Below are positions 38,862 to 47,774 of a DNA stretch of 64,000 bases, in pieces. The position numbers were made by a program, and so were the translations under genes. The notes beneath the pieces were generated by a model. The model was not told the DNA's origin and did no database searches. It was given only the letters and a program-made list of their open reading frames with translations. Origin of the DNA: Trinickia symbiotica (GTDB lineage: Bacteria > Pseudomonadota > Gammaproteobacteria > Burkholderiales > Burkholderiaceae); assembly GCF_002934455.1 (NCBI RefSeq), contig NZ_PTIR01000001.1:744001-808000 (forward strand). The letters run 5' to 3'. Numbering within the stretch: position 1 is the first letter of the stretch; every line of letters begins with the position of its first letter.

Positions 38862-40493
38862 ATGCACCCAAAGAGGAAACCCGCCGTCCCGTTCATCGCG
38901 CGCCTCGCAATGGCCCTGTTGGCCTTGCTCGTGGCGGCCTGCTCCTCGCTCCCGCCGGCGACGTCTCTCGATCGTCCGGCCACGCATGCGCTCGCGGATC
39001 CGCAAGCGACGCCGCTCGGCCAAGCACTCGCCCCGCTCGACGCCGCGCACCCGGGACAATCGGGTTTTCGTCTGCTCTCGAACGGCACCGACGCTCTGCA
39101 GATGCGGATAGCGCTGGCCCGCGCGGCGACGAAAACGCTCGACCTTCAGTATTACATCGCCGCCGAGGACACGACGGGAAGGCTTTTGCTGGCCGCCGCG
39201 CTCTATGCTGCCGATCGCGGCGTGCGCGTGCGGATGCTCGTCGACGATCTCAACCTCGACGATAGCCGGCACCTGCTCGCCGCGCTTGCCACCCATCCGT
39301 CGATCGAGGTCCGCGTCTTCAATCCGTTCGGCGCTACGCGCAGCAGCTTCTTCACACGAACCGAGGACGTCTTCACGCGCATCGACCGATTCACGCGCCG
39401 CATGCACAACAAGGCGATGATCGTCGATGGCTCGGTCGCCATCGTCGGTGGCCGCAACCTCGGCGACGAATATTTCAGCGCGAGCCCGACGCTGGATTTT
39501 CGCGACATCGACGCGCTGGCGGCGGGGCCCATCGTCGAGCAGATTTCAACGAGCTTCGATACGTTCTGGAATAGCGCCCTTGCCTACCCGCTCGCCGTGC
39601 GCGACCGGCATCACTACAAGATGGCCGATCTGCATGCGGCGCGGGAAGCGCTGCGGGCGCATTGGCGTGCCGAGGCACAGGCGGTCGGCGCGAAGCCGCT
39701 CAACAGCGCGCCGCTCGCGACGCAAATTGTCGATGGCCAGCTGGGCCTCGTCTGGGCGCCGGCACAGTTCCTCTACGATTCGCCGCGCAAGGTGACGGCG
39801 ACCGACGGCGACTATCAGAGCCCGCCGATGCATCGGCTCGCGGAACTGCTGCAAGGCGCTCAGCACGAGGTGCTGATGCTGTCGCCCTACTTCGTGCCGC
39901 ACGATGCCGGCGTCAAATTGCTCGGCGACCTCACGAAGCGTGGCGTGCGCGTCGCCGTCGTGACGAACTCGATGGCATCGACCGATGCAGTCGCGGTGCA
40001 GGCCGGCTACAGCCCCTACCGGATCCCGTTGCTGAAGGAAGGGGTCGAACTTTACGAATTTCAGCCGTTGCAGCGCGACGGCCGGCGCTACTTCTCAGGT
40101 TCTAATTCACGCTCGAGCCTGCACGCGAAAACCTATGTGATCGACCGTCATACGCTCGTCATCGGCTCGATGAACCTCGACCCGCGCTCGGCTTTTCTCA
40201 ACACCGAACTGGCGCTCTTCATCAAGAGTCCTGAACTCGCCGCGGTCGACGCGGCGCTGATCGAGCACGCGATGTCGCCCGACTCGAGCTACCGCGTCCG
40301 GCTCGCGACCCCGCAAGAGAACGCCCAACTGCACGCGCTGGGCGTCCCCGCTTCGGGCCTGGTCTGGACCGGCGACGATCATCTCGGCTCGCACAACGTC
40401 CCGCATACATGGTCCTTCGATCCGCAGGCGGGATTCGTACGCAATGCGCTGACGGGTTTATTCTTGCTATTGCCGATCGATTCCCAGCTGTGA
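38862..40493 (+). CDS. Phospholipase D-family lipoprotein (cardiolipin synthase-like)
   Basis: A 543-residue PLD-superfamily protein. The N-terminus is a lipoprotein signal with lipobox LVAAC, so it should be anchored in an envelope membrane. The two HKD sites are MHNKAMIVDGSVAIVGGRN and LHAKTYVIDRHTLVIGSMN, both complete. It resembles ClsC/YmdC-like proteins, but ClsC in E. coli lacks this lipobox, so cardiolipin synthesis is only one possibility; phospholipid hydrolysis is another. ATG 38862 is chosen because it puts the lipobox at the proper distance. fumC follows after 12 bases. Confidence 0.88.
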   Translation: MHPKRKPAVPFIARLAMALLALLVAACSSLPPATSLDRPATHALADPQATPLGQALAPLDAAHPGQSGFRLLSNGTDALQMRIALARAATKTLDLQYYIAAEDTTGRLLLAAALYAADRGVRVRMLVDDLNLDDSRHLLAALATHPSIEVRVFNPFGATRSSFFTRTEDVFTRIDRFTRRMHNKAMIVDGSVAIVGGRNLGDEYFSASPTLDFRDIDALAAGPIVEQISTSFDTFWNSALAYPLAVRDRHHYKMADLHAAREALRAHWRAEAQAVGAKPLNSAPLATQIVDGQLGLVWAPAQFLYDSPRKVTATDGDYQSPPMHRLAELLQGAQHEVLMLSPYFVPHDAGVKLLGDLTKRGVRVAVVTNSMASTDAVAVQAGYSPYRIPLLKEGVELYEFQPLQRDGRRYFSGSNSRSSLHAKTYVIDRHTLVIGSMNLDPRSAFLNTELALFIKSPELAAVDAALIEHAMSPDSSYRVRLATPQENAQLHALGVPASGLVWTGDDHLGSHNVPHTWSFDPQAGFVRNALTGLFLLLPIDSQL

Positions 40494-40505
40494 CCGGAGC
40501 CACTC

Positions 40506-41915
40506 ATGACGGACAACACCGAAGACGTACGGATGGAGCGCGACACGTTCGGCGAGATCGCCGTGCCGAGCGCGCGTCTGTGGGGCGCGCAGACGCAGCG
40601 CTCGCTGCAGAACTTCAAGATTTCCACGGAAAAGCAGTCGCCCGAGATCATCACGGCGCTTGCTCTCATCAAGCGCGCGGCGGCTGAAGTCAACCTCGAA
40701 CTCGGCGTGCTTGCCGAAGACAAGGCCCGCACGATCATGCAGGCGTCCGACGAGATCATCGAGGGCCGGCATGCCGGCGAGTTTCCGCTCGCGGTCTGGC
40801 AAACGGGCTCAGGCACGCAGACGAACATGAACCTGAACGAAGTCATCGCGAACCGCGCGAGCGAAATTCTCGGCGGTGAGCGCGGAATGGCGCGCAAGGT
40901 TCATCCGAACGACGACGTGAACCGTGGGCAGTCTTCGAACGACGTATTCCCGACGGCCATGCACGTCGCCGCCGCCACGGGCATCGTCAAGCATCTGCTC
41001 CCGGCGCTCTCGACGCTGCGCTCGACGCTCGACGCGAAGGCGCGTGCGTTCGCCGGTATCGTCAAGATCGGCCGCACGCACCTGCAGGACGCGACGCCGC
41101 TCACGCTGGGCCAGGAGTTCTCAGGCTACGTCGCTCAGCTCGAGCACGGTATCGCGCACGTCGAGTCGGCGCTGCCGCATCTGTACGAGCTCGCGCAGGG
41201 CGGCACCGCCGTCGGCACGGGACTGAACGCGCATCCACAATTCGCGGACCGCGTGGCGGCCACGATCGCGCGCCTGACGGGGCTCCCGTTCGTCAGCGCG
41301 CCAAACAAGTTCGAGGTCATGGCCGCGGCCGACGCGCTCGTGTTCGCGCACGGCGCTTTGAAGACAGTGGCCGCGAGCATGATGAAGATCGCCAACGACA
41401 TTCGCTGGCTCGCGAGCGGCCCGCGCTGCGGGCTTGGCGAAATCTCGATTCCCGAAAACGAGCCCGGGAGCTCGATCATGCCCGGCAAGGTCAATCCGAC
41501 GCAATCGGAAGCCGTGACGATGCTCTGCTGCCAGATATTCGGGAACGATGTGGCGATCAATATCGGGGGGGCGAGCGGCAATTTCGAGCTCAACGTGTTC
41601 CGGCCGATGATCGCGCATAACGTGCTGCAGTCGACCCGATTGCTCGCCGATGGCGCGCAGAGCTTCAACGATCACTGCGCGGTCGGCATCGAGCCGAATC
41701 GCGAGCGCATCGATACGCTGCTCAACGAATCGTTGATGCTCGTGACGGCGCTCAATCCGCACATCGGCTACGACAAAGCCGCGCAGATCGCAAAAAAGGC
41801 GCACAAGGAAGGCTCGACGCTGAAGGCCGCCGCGCTCGCGCTCGGCTATGTGACCGAGCAGCAGTTCGACGAGTGGGTGGTACCCGCGGACATGGTCGGC
41901 GGGCACGGCCAGTGA
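40506..41915 (+). CDS. fumC: Class II fumarate hydratase
   Basis: TCA-cycle enzyme of 469 residues. Hallmarks are [39 protein letters not shown], the active-site His in [17 protein letters not shown], and the signature [13 protein letters not shown]. It needs no iron-sulfur cluster, so it works under oxidative stress. It faces a convergent thioesterase gene 19 bases away, with no obvious terminator between. Confidence 0.97.
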   Translation: MTDNTEDVRMERDTFGEIAVPSARLWGAQTQRSLQNFKISTEKQSPEIITALALIKRAAAEVNLELGVLAEDKARTIMQASDEIIEGRHAGEFPLAVWQTGSGTQTNMNLNEVIANRASEILGGERGMARKVHPNDDVNRGQSSNDVFPTAMHVAAATGIVKHLLPALSTLRSTLDAKARAFAGIVKIGRTHLQDATPLTLGQEFSGYVAQLEHGIAHVESALPHLYELAQGGTAVGTGLNAHPQFADRVAATIARLTGLPFVSAPNKFEVMAAADALVFAHGALKTVAASMMKIANDIRWLASGPRCGLGEISIPENEPGSSIMPGKVNPTQSEAVTMLCCQIFGNDVAINIGGASGNFELNVFRPMIAHNVLQSTRLLADGAQSFNDHCAVGIEPNRERIDTLLNESLMLVTALNPHIGYDKAAQIAKKAHKEGSTLKAAALALGYVTEQQFDEWVVPADMVGGHGQ

Positions 41916-41934
41916 GCGTGACCCGCGGGGCGCC

Positions 41935-42438
41935 TCAGATCCTGCCCTGCGCCATCTCCTCGGGCTTGAGCTCGACGATGGCGTCGAGCGCGGCCTTGAC
42001 GTCCATTGCATACTTGGCCACGCGCTTTTGCTCTTCTGTTTCAGGGACGAACGGCGGCACCGGAATCGGTGTGCCGTTCTCGTCGACGGCGACGAAGACA
42101 ACGAGGCAGTCAGTCGTCAGCCGCAACTGACCGCTCTTCGGATCGCCCGCATGGACGGTGACATGGATGTGCATGCTCGTGCGTCCCGTCGCGACGACGC
42201 GCGCACGCAACTCGACGAGATTGCCGACGAGGATCGGCCGCCGAAAACGGATGTTGCCGACGCTGACCGTGACGCAATAGCGCCCCGACCAGACGGCCGC
42301 GCACGCGTAAGCGGTTTCGTCGATCCATTTCATCAGGGCGCCGCCGTGGACCTTTCCGCCGAAGTTCACGGAGGTGGGCTCCGCGAGAAAGCGAAAGGTC
42401 GTTTCGGAACGGTCGAGCGGGGCGGTCGGCGTATTCAT
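41935..42438 (-). CDS. Acyl-CoA thioesterase (hotdog fold)
   Basis: A 167-residue hotdog protein with NFGGKVHGGALMKWIDETAYACA (catalytic Asp in the WIDE segment) and FRRPILVGNLVELRARVVATGRTSMHIHV, as in YciA-type hexameric thioesterases. Hydrolyses acyl-CoA esters in the cytoplasm. ATG 42438 is chosen; the upstream frame extension lacks family similarity. Confidence 0.92.
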   Translation of the reverse strand: MNTPTAPLDRSETTFRFLAEPTSVNFGGKVHGGALMKWIDETAYACAAVWSGRYCVTVSVGNIRFRRPILVGNLVELRARVVATGRTSMHIHVTVHAGDPKSGQLRLTTDCLVVFVAVDENGTPIPVPPFVPETEEQKRVAKYAMDVKAALDAIVELKPEEMAQGRI

Positions 42439-42474
42439 CGGGACTCCGTCATCTGGCGCAAAGCGTGCTGGAAA

Positions 42475-42494
42475 GGGCCCGATTATACGGGCCC
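42475..42494 (-). promoter_or_regulatory. Hairpin with a TATAAT loop upstream of the thioesterase
   Basis: GGGCCCG (42475-42481) and CGGGCCC (42488-42494) flank ATTATA, which reads TATAAT on the minus strand, the strand of the thioesterase gene. It could be its -10 element, or the hairpin could end the small upstream gene's transcript. The -35 region is poor. Confidence 0.4.
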
Positions 42495-42540
42495 AATTTT
42501 CCCGCACGCGATGAGCGGACTGCGAATCACTGTTCGCTCC

Positions 42541-42681
42541 TCAGTTATGAAACGAGACGCCCTCATCGATCGTGCCGTACATCGTGATGCTGCCGCCTTG
42601 CGGCCAGGCGCTCGAAGGCTCTCCCTGCGCGCACGCGGCGCACAGCCACGCGGCAAGCGCCGCCGCTATCCATGATTTCAT
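42541..42681 (-). CDS. 46-residue lipoprotein resembling a porin N-terminus
   Basis: A short frame starting MKSWIAAALAAWLCAACAQG with a good CGGAGGGA ribosome site. It ends with GGSITMYGTIDEGVSFHN followed by TGA. That last part closely resembles the first beta-strand of Burkholderia OmpC-type porins (SVTLYG.ID.G), but the remaining ~330 residues of a porin are absent. The signal could equally be read as a lipobox (LCAAC). It may be a truncated porin relic or a true small lipoprotein. Confidence 0.6.
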   Translation of the reverse strand: MKSWIAAALAAWLCAACAQGEPSSAWPQGGSITMYGTIDEGVSFHN

Positions 42682-42853
42682 CGGTCCCTCCGCGAGGCAT
42701 CGGCTCCTCTTTCCACGAGCCGATTCTAGCGCGCACTCGAAGGCGCGAACGCGAGCGCCGTGAGAGACGCGCATTCGACCGTTCATCGACGGTTGAAACA
42801 TCGAATCCGGGCGGCGATTACAGTAAACGTCCGACGTTCTCGTGAGATATGCC

Positions 42854-43585
42854 ATGACTGCTTCCCTGCCGAATGCCGAGCTGAATCGCGAAGTCGCCTA
42901 TTTCCCTGGCCTGAGCCGGATCGGCGCCCTGCTGGCCGACCCGGGTCGGGCGGCCATGCTCTGGGCGCTGATGGACGGCAGCGCGCGACCCGCCGGCGAA
43001 TTGACGCTGATCGCCGGGCTTTCGCCGTCTTCGGCAAGCGGGCATCTTGCGAAACTGACCGAAGGCGGTCTCTTGACGCTCGAAGTGCGTGGGCGGCACC
43101 GCTACTACCGGATCGCGACACCCGAAGTGGCCGACTCGCTGGAGGCGCTTGCGAACATCGCACAGGCGAGCGCCCCGCAACGTGAGACGATGCGGCCCGC
43201 CCGCAGCGTGCCGCTCGACCTTCGCTATGCGCGAACCTGCTACGACCACATGGCCGGCGAACTCGCCGTAAGCGTCTTCGACCATATGCTCGCGCAGGGC
43301 TGGCTCCTCGTGGAAGATGGCCGCGCTGTCGAGACCACGGAAAGAGGGGCGCGCGCGCTCGCCGAGTGGGGAATCGACCTCCAGCGTCAGCGCACGCTCA
43401 AACGCCGTTTCGGCTGCACGTGCCTCGATTGGAGCGAACGACGCGCTCACCTCGGCGGAGCGCTCGGCGCTGCGCTGCTGGCGCACTGGTGCGAGCGCGG
43501 CTGTGTCGAACGTGCGGAGAAGCCGCGCGTGCTGCGCGTGACGCCCGCGGGCCGACGCTACTTCGACGCGCTGCTCGCGCGGTGA
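42854..43585 (+). CDS. ArsR-family winged-helix regulator
   Basis: A 243-residue regulator. The HTH is LIAGLSPSSASGHLAKLTEGGLLTLEVRGRHRYYRIATPEVADSLEAL-like (residues about 48-95), and the C-terminal half has CTCLDWSERRAHLGGALGAALLAH, seen in a group of ArsR proteins with a C-terminal effector-like extension. Cys pairs (GCTCLDW) may bind metal or sense oxidation; this is inferred. It faces no obvious target gene. Confidence 0.87.
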   Translation: MTASLPNAELNREVAYFPGLSRIGALLADPGRAAMLWALMDGSARPAGELTLIAGLSPSSASGHLAKLTEGGLLTLEVRGRHRYYRIATPEVADSLEALANIAQASAPQRETMRPARSVPLDLRYARTCYDHMAGELAVSVFDHMLAQGWLLVEDGRAVETTERGARALAEWGIDLQRQRTLKRRFGCTCLDWSERRAHLGGALGAALLAHWCERGCVERAEKPRVLRVTPAGRRYFDALLAR

Positions 43586-43759
43586 GCCCGTGGCGGTGCT
43601 GTCGGATGGCGCAGGCTGACGCGGGCGGATACACGCAGAGCGCGCGAATAAGCGCCGGGCGCGAGAACCCTCGGCCCGGATATTTTTCGTTACAGCGACG
43701 GACCATGACTTTACAAATGCGTATGCATTGATACAAGCGGCGCCGCTACATTGGTGACA

Positions 43760-43777
43760 CGGATAGCGTACTATCCG
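43760..43777 (+). promoter_or_regulatory. Inverted repeat upstream of the FecR/DUF6600 gene
   Basis: CGGATAG, CGTA spacer, CTATCCG: a perfect 7-4-7 repeat 21 bases before the ATG. A TTTACA (43710-43715), 16-base spacer and TACAAG (43732-43737) upstream could be the promoter, so the repeat would lie in the leader. Confidence 0.35.
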
Positions 43778-43797
43778 GTCGGCCAACGAGAACCATC

Positions 43798-46170
43798 ATG
43801 ACAATGCGGACCACCTCGCCCCTCGTCACTTTCAGGCGCCTGACGAACTACACGCTGATCGCAGCCGTCTCGTTCGCGCTCGCCGCCGAGCATGCCCTTG
43901 CCCAAACCGCGCCGCCCGACGAGCCGCCCGCGGCCACCCAAAGCGTGGATCCGCCCAGCCGCGTCGCGCGCCTCAATTACACGGCCGGCACCGTGACGAC
44001 CGAGCCCGCGGGCGCGAGCGACTGGTCCTATGCCTCAATCAACCGCCCGCTCACGACCGGCGACCAGCTCTGGAACGATGCGAACGCCCGCTCGGAGCTG
44101 CACATCGGCTCGACGGCGCTCCGGCTCGGCGCATCGACGAACCTCGACATCCTCAATCTCGACGACACCAATGCGCAGCTGAAGGTGTCGCAAGGCACCC
44201 TCTCGACGCGTGTCCGCGCATTGCCGCCCGGCAGCTCGTATGAAATCGACACGCCGAACGTCGCGCTCGCCGCGACGCGGCCAGGCGATTACCGCGTCGA
44301 CGTGGCGCCGGACGGCAGCACCACGACCGTGACCGTGCGAAGCGGCGCGCTGACCGCGTACGGCGACAACGGCCAGACGCCGATCGAGGCCGGCGAGCAG
44401 ATCACCTTCTCGGGCACGAGCCTGCAGGAAGTGGCGAGCGCCGAGGCGCCGCCGCCCGATGAGTTCGATCGGTGGGCGCAGAACCGCGATTTGGCGGAGG
44501 ACCGCTCGGTTTCCGCGCGCTACGTCTCGCGCGACGTACCGGGCTACGAGGATCTCGACGAAAACGGCACCTGGCGCGAGGACCCGCAGTACGGCGCGGT
44601 CTGGGTTCCGACCGCCGTACCCGCCGGCTGGGCGCCCTATCACTACGGTCACTGGGCGTGGATCGCACCGTGGGGCTGGACCTGGGTCGACGATGCGCCG
44701 TGGGGCTTCGCGCCGTTCCATTACGGCCGCTGGGCTTATGTCGGCTCGTCATGGTGCTGGGTGCCGGGCCGGATCGTCGCGGCGCCACCCGTCTATGCGC
44801 CGGCGCTCGTGGCGTTCGTGGGCGGTGGAGGCGGCGGCTTCGACTGGAGCGTGAGCCTGTCGATAGGCGGTGCCGCCTCGCCCGGCGTCGCCTGGTTCCC
44901 GCTCGGCCCCGGCGAAGCGTGGCGCCCGCATTACGGCGGCTGGAGTCCGCGCTACTACGAGCGCGTGAATCAGACCGTCGTCGTGAACGAGAACGTCAAC
45001 ATCACGAACATCCACAACACCTACATCAACTATCGGGCACCGGGCGCGGTGACGGCGGTGCCGGCGACGGCCTTCGTCCATGGGCAGCCGGTCGCGCGCT
45101 TCGCGCAAAAGGTCGATCCGCGGCAATGGCGCAATGCGCGGATGAGCCCGGGCGCGCCAGGCATCGCGCCCGTGCGCGAGAGCTATGCGCCGGGCATGCG
45201 CCCCGCGACCTACCGACCGCCGCAGTCGATCGCGGCGCGCCAGGTGGTCGCGACGCGCGCGCCGGCCGTGCCGCCCGTGTACCGCGATTCGCTCGCGCAG
45301 CACCTCGCGCAAAGCGGCGGACAGGTGCCGGGCGCGGGACGGCCCGGAAGGCCGATGACGCCGCCGGCGGGCGTTGCGGCCCAGCTTGCCCACCCTGGAG
45401 CGAATGCGGGTGAGGCTCGCAATGTGCGGATCGTCGGTCGCGAATCGCCGGTCGTCATGCAGGGGCACGGCCCCGCGCAGCCAGGCGAACGCCCTGCTCC
45501 GGGCGCGGCCGGTGGCCCGAACGGAACGCGCCCCGGCTTCGAGCCGCGGCCGCAGGCACCCGCCGCGGAACGTCCGCCGCAAGGGCCCGTCGCGGAGCGG
45601 CCGCAAACGAACGGCGTGCCTCGCCCGCCGGCGCAGAACGCGTTCGGAGGGGGCGCCGCCGCGGGCAATCCGGCGCATGGCGCCCCGGCTTGGACGCAAC
45701 CGCATGCGCCTGCCGCGCAAGGCGGCCTCGATCACGCGCGGCAACCGGCGGCACAGCAGTTCGAGCGCGGGCCGCAAGGCGGCGCCGCACCGCGGCCCGG
45801 CGTCGCGGCCGAGGCGCCACCGCGAGCGGAAGCCCGTCCGCAACCGGAGCCGCAGCCACGTGTCGACGCACGGCCGCAACCGCAATCACGAATGGAAGCT
45901 CGGCCGCAGCCCCAGCCACAACCGCGTGTCGAAGCGCGGCCGCAGCCGCAACCGCGTATGGAGGCTCGGCCACAACCGCAGCCTCATATCGAAGCTCGAC
46001 CCGAGCCCCAGCCGCATTTCGAGCCGAGGCCGCAACCGCAGCCGCAGCCTCGCGTGGAAGTCCGTCAACCGCCGCCTCAGCCGCATTTCGAAGCGCCGGC
46101 TCAACCGCACGCGCAGCCACACGAGCAACCGCATCCGCAGCAGGGACGCGAGAACCACCCCCAAGGTTGA
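43798..46170 (+). CDS. FecR-domain / DUF6600 exported protein with Pro-Gln repeats
   Basis: A 790-residue exported protein. Signal peptide about residues 1-36. A FecR-like beta region follows (NYTAGTVTTEPAGASDW ... GEQITFSG, about residues 60-205), then a Trp/Tyr-rich DUF6600 segment (YHYGHWAWIAPWGWTWVDD, FAPFHYGRWAYVGSSWCWVPG, about residues 280-325). The rest is low-complexity Pro/Gln/Arg-rich. The last 120 residues are near-repeats of a (E)ARPQPQP(H/R) unit. It may be a periplasmic or surface protein interacting with peptidoglycan; the function is not known. Confidence 0.85.
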   Translation: MTMRTTSPLVTFRRLTNYTLIAAVSFALAAEHALAQTAPPDEPPAATQSVDPPSRVARLNYTAGTVTTEPAGASDWSYASINRPLTTGDQLWNDANARSELHIGSTALRLGASTNLDILNLDDTNAQLKVSQGTLSTRVRALPPGSSYEIDTPNVALAATRPGDYRVDVAPDGSTTTVTVRSGALTAYGDNGQTPIEAGEQITFSGTSLQEVASAEAPPPDEFDRWAQNRDLAEDRSVSARYVSRDVPGYEDLDENGTWREDPQYGAVWVPTAVPAGWAPYHYGHWAWIAPWGWTWVDDAPWGFAPFHYGRWAYVGSSWCWVPGRIVAAPPVYAPALVAFVGGGGGGFDWSVSLSIGGAASPGVAWFPLGPGEAWRPHYGGWSPRYYERVNQTVVVNENVNITNIHNTYINYRAPGAVTAVPATAFVHGQPVARFAQKVDPRQWRNARMSPGAPGIAPVRESYAPGMRPATYRPPQSIAARQVVATRAPAVPPVYRDSLAQHLAQSGGQVPGAGRPGRPMTPPAGVAAQLAHPGANAGEARNVRIVGRESPVVMQGHGPAQPGERPAPGAAGGPNGTRPGFEPRPQAPAAERPPQGPVAERPQTNGVPRPPAQNAFGGGAAAGNPAHGAPAWTQPHAPAAQGGLDHARQPAAQQFERGPQGGAAPRPGVAAEAPPRAEARPQPEPQPRVDARPQPQSRMEARPQPQPQPRVEARPQPQPRMEARPQPQPHIEARPEPQPHFEPRPQPQPQPRVEVRQPPPQPHFEAPAQPHAQPHEQPHPQQGRENHPQG

Positions 46171-46421
46171 CGCATATCATCGATAAAACGCGCCCACGGT
46201 ATGACGCTATATCGGAGGCGCGGCGTCATACTCTCCGCCTCTCGGCGAGCGGCGCCTCGCGATCCGTGGCCTGCTCGGCTGGCTGTAGATGGCTGACAAG
46301 GCATTGACCGATGCCGCCAAGGCTTTCCTGAATGCAAGGGCGACCGCGTATCATAAAAACATCGCGTGTTACGATCATCGGCCTGTCAGTATGCTTGCGA
46401 CGACTTCTTGGAACCTAAGGC

Positions 46422-47774
46422 ATGAGCGCGACGCCCTATCACCCCCCTTCCCATCTTCTGCAGGTACTGCAGCGCATCGAGTACGAGCAGGCGCTGCAAT
46501 TGGGAGATCCTCGCTACGTCGATACGCGCGAAGCACGGGGTAGTCAAAGAACGCTGAGCCGGCTTGCCAAGAAGTTTGGTCTCGACTTGAAAACGGACGT
46601 CCTGTACGCGCCGGAGGCCAAGCACGTGCTGTTTTTCGGGCACACTGGCAGCGGGAAGACGACGGAGTTGCGGCATTATGCGCGAGAGTTGAGCGGCCCA
46701 AATCGCTTCTTCATCGTCGAAGTCGATGTCGTCCAGGTACTCGATCCTAACAACCTGCAGTATGCTGACACGCTGATGGCACTGGCCCAGGCGCTGCTGC
46801 TACGTCTGAATGAAGAAAGCATTCACCTTGGTCAAGATTCCATCGGCGAAATCGAAAAATGGTTCTCCGAGCGCGTCCTCGAAGCTGAGGAGGGCAAAGA
46901 ATTCTCAGCCCAGCTGGAGGCCGGCGCCAAGGCGAAAGGCGGCATTCCTTTTCTTGTAGACCTATTCGCCAAGTTCACTGCTTCAATCAAGGCAAATGCC
47001 AGCTATAAAGATAAGCTACGGCGCGTTGTTCGCAATAACTTCACGCAGTTGAAGGATGCTTTCAACGGCTTCGTGAGAAAGGCCGAGGAAACGCTGCAGG
47101 CCGCCGGCAAGGCTCAACGCATCCTTTTTGTCATAGACGGTACGGACAAAATGCGAGGCGAAGATACTCAGAAGTTCTTCATCGAAGACGCTGAGCAGCT
47201 GCTGGCGATCACCGCGTTTGTCATCTACACGGCACCCCTAAGCCTGAAATCCGGCGGAAATCTTGCTGGTAAGCTCGATGCCGACCTCGTGCTGCCGATG
47301 ATCAAGCTACAGGAGCGCGACGGTTCGCCTTGCGCGGCAGGGGCTAGGGCCATGAGCGAAATCCTGCTGCGGCGCGCCGATCGCAAACTGTTTGCCAGCG
47401 AAGCTGAGATCGACCTCCTCGTCGAATACTCCGGCGGGCATCCGCGCGAACTTCTGAGGTTGCTGAAGCTCTGCTGCGAGCTTGCTGAAGAACAGATCAT
47501 CGACGAAGCGACCGTGCGAGCCGCCATCGATCAACTCGCTGCCGAATACCGATATTTCCTACAGCCTGACGATTATGCATTGCTGGTCCGAATCGACGCC
47601 GACCCACTGCATGAAGGCACTGACGAGCGCACAAATAAGTTGCTCTATGACCTCGCGCTGCTGCAATACAATGACGGCTCTTGGCGACGCAGCCACCCTG
47701 TGGTGCGGACTCTCGAAGGCTATATTCGGGCCGCTCAAGCCGCAAGTGCACAGACCGGTATCAGCCTGACGTGA
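46422..47774 (+). CDS. P-loop NTPase of a two-gene TPR module
   Basis: A 450-residue AAA/STAND-like ATPase. The N-terminal LGDPRYVDTREARGSQRTL is followed by Walker A GHTGSGKTT (residues 73-81) and Walker B ILFVIDGTDKM (234-244). FVIYTAPLSL and SGGHPRELLRLLKL (337-350) are sensor-type elements, and a winged-helix-like end (LLYDLALLQYNDGSWRRSHPVV) follows. TAAGG lies just before ATG 46422. It shares a GTGA overlap with the TPR gene, so the products are probably made together. The gene is clearly AT-richer than its surroundings. A conflict-system ATPase is inferred, not proven. Confidence 0.88.
   Translation: MSATPYHPPSHLLQVLQRIEYEQALQLGDPRYVDTREARGSQRTLSRLAKKFGLDLKTDVLYAPEAKHVLFFGHTGSGKTTELRHYARELSGPNRFFIVEVDVVQVLDPNNLQYADTLMALAQALLLRLNEESIHLGQDSIGEIEKWFSERVLEAEEGKEFSAQLEAGAKAKGGIPFLVDLFAKFTASIKANASYKDKLRRVVRNNFTQLKDAFNGFVRKAEETLQAAGKAQRILFVIDGTDKMRGEDTQKFFIEDAEQLLAITAFVIYTAPLSLKSGGNLAGKLDADLVLPMIKLQERDGSPCAAGARAMSEILLRRADRKLFASEAEIDLLVEYSGGHPRELLRLLKLCCELAEEQIIDEATVRAAIDQLAAEYRYFLQPDDYALLVRIDADPLHEGTDERTNKLLYDLALLQYNDGSWRRSHPVVRTLEGYIRAAQAASAQTGISLT

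Noticed and set aside
46289-46543. An 84-codon frame upstream of the NTPase
   Set aside because: No ribosome site, no domain, and it runs into the NTPase gene in another frame.
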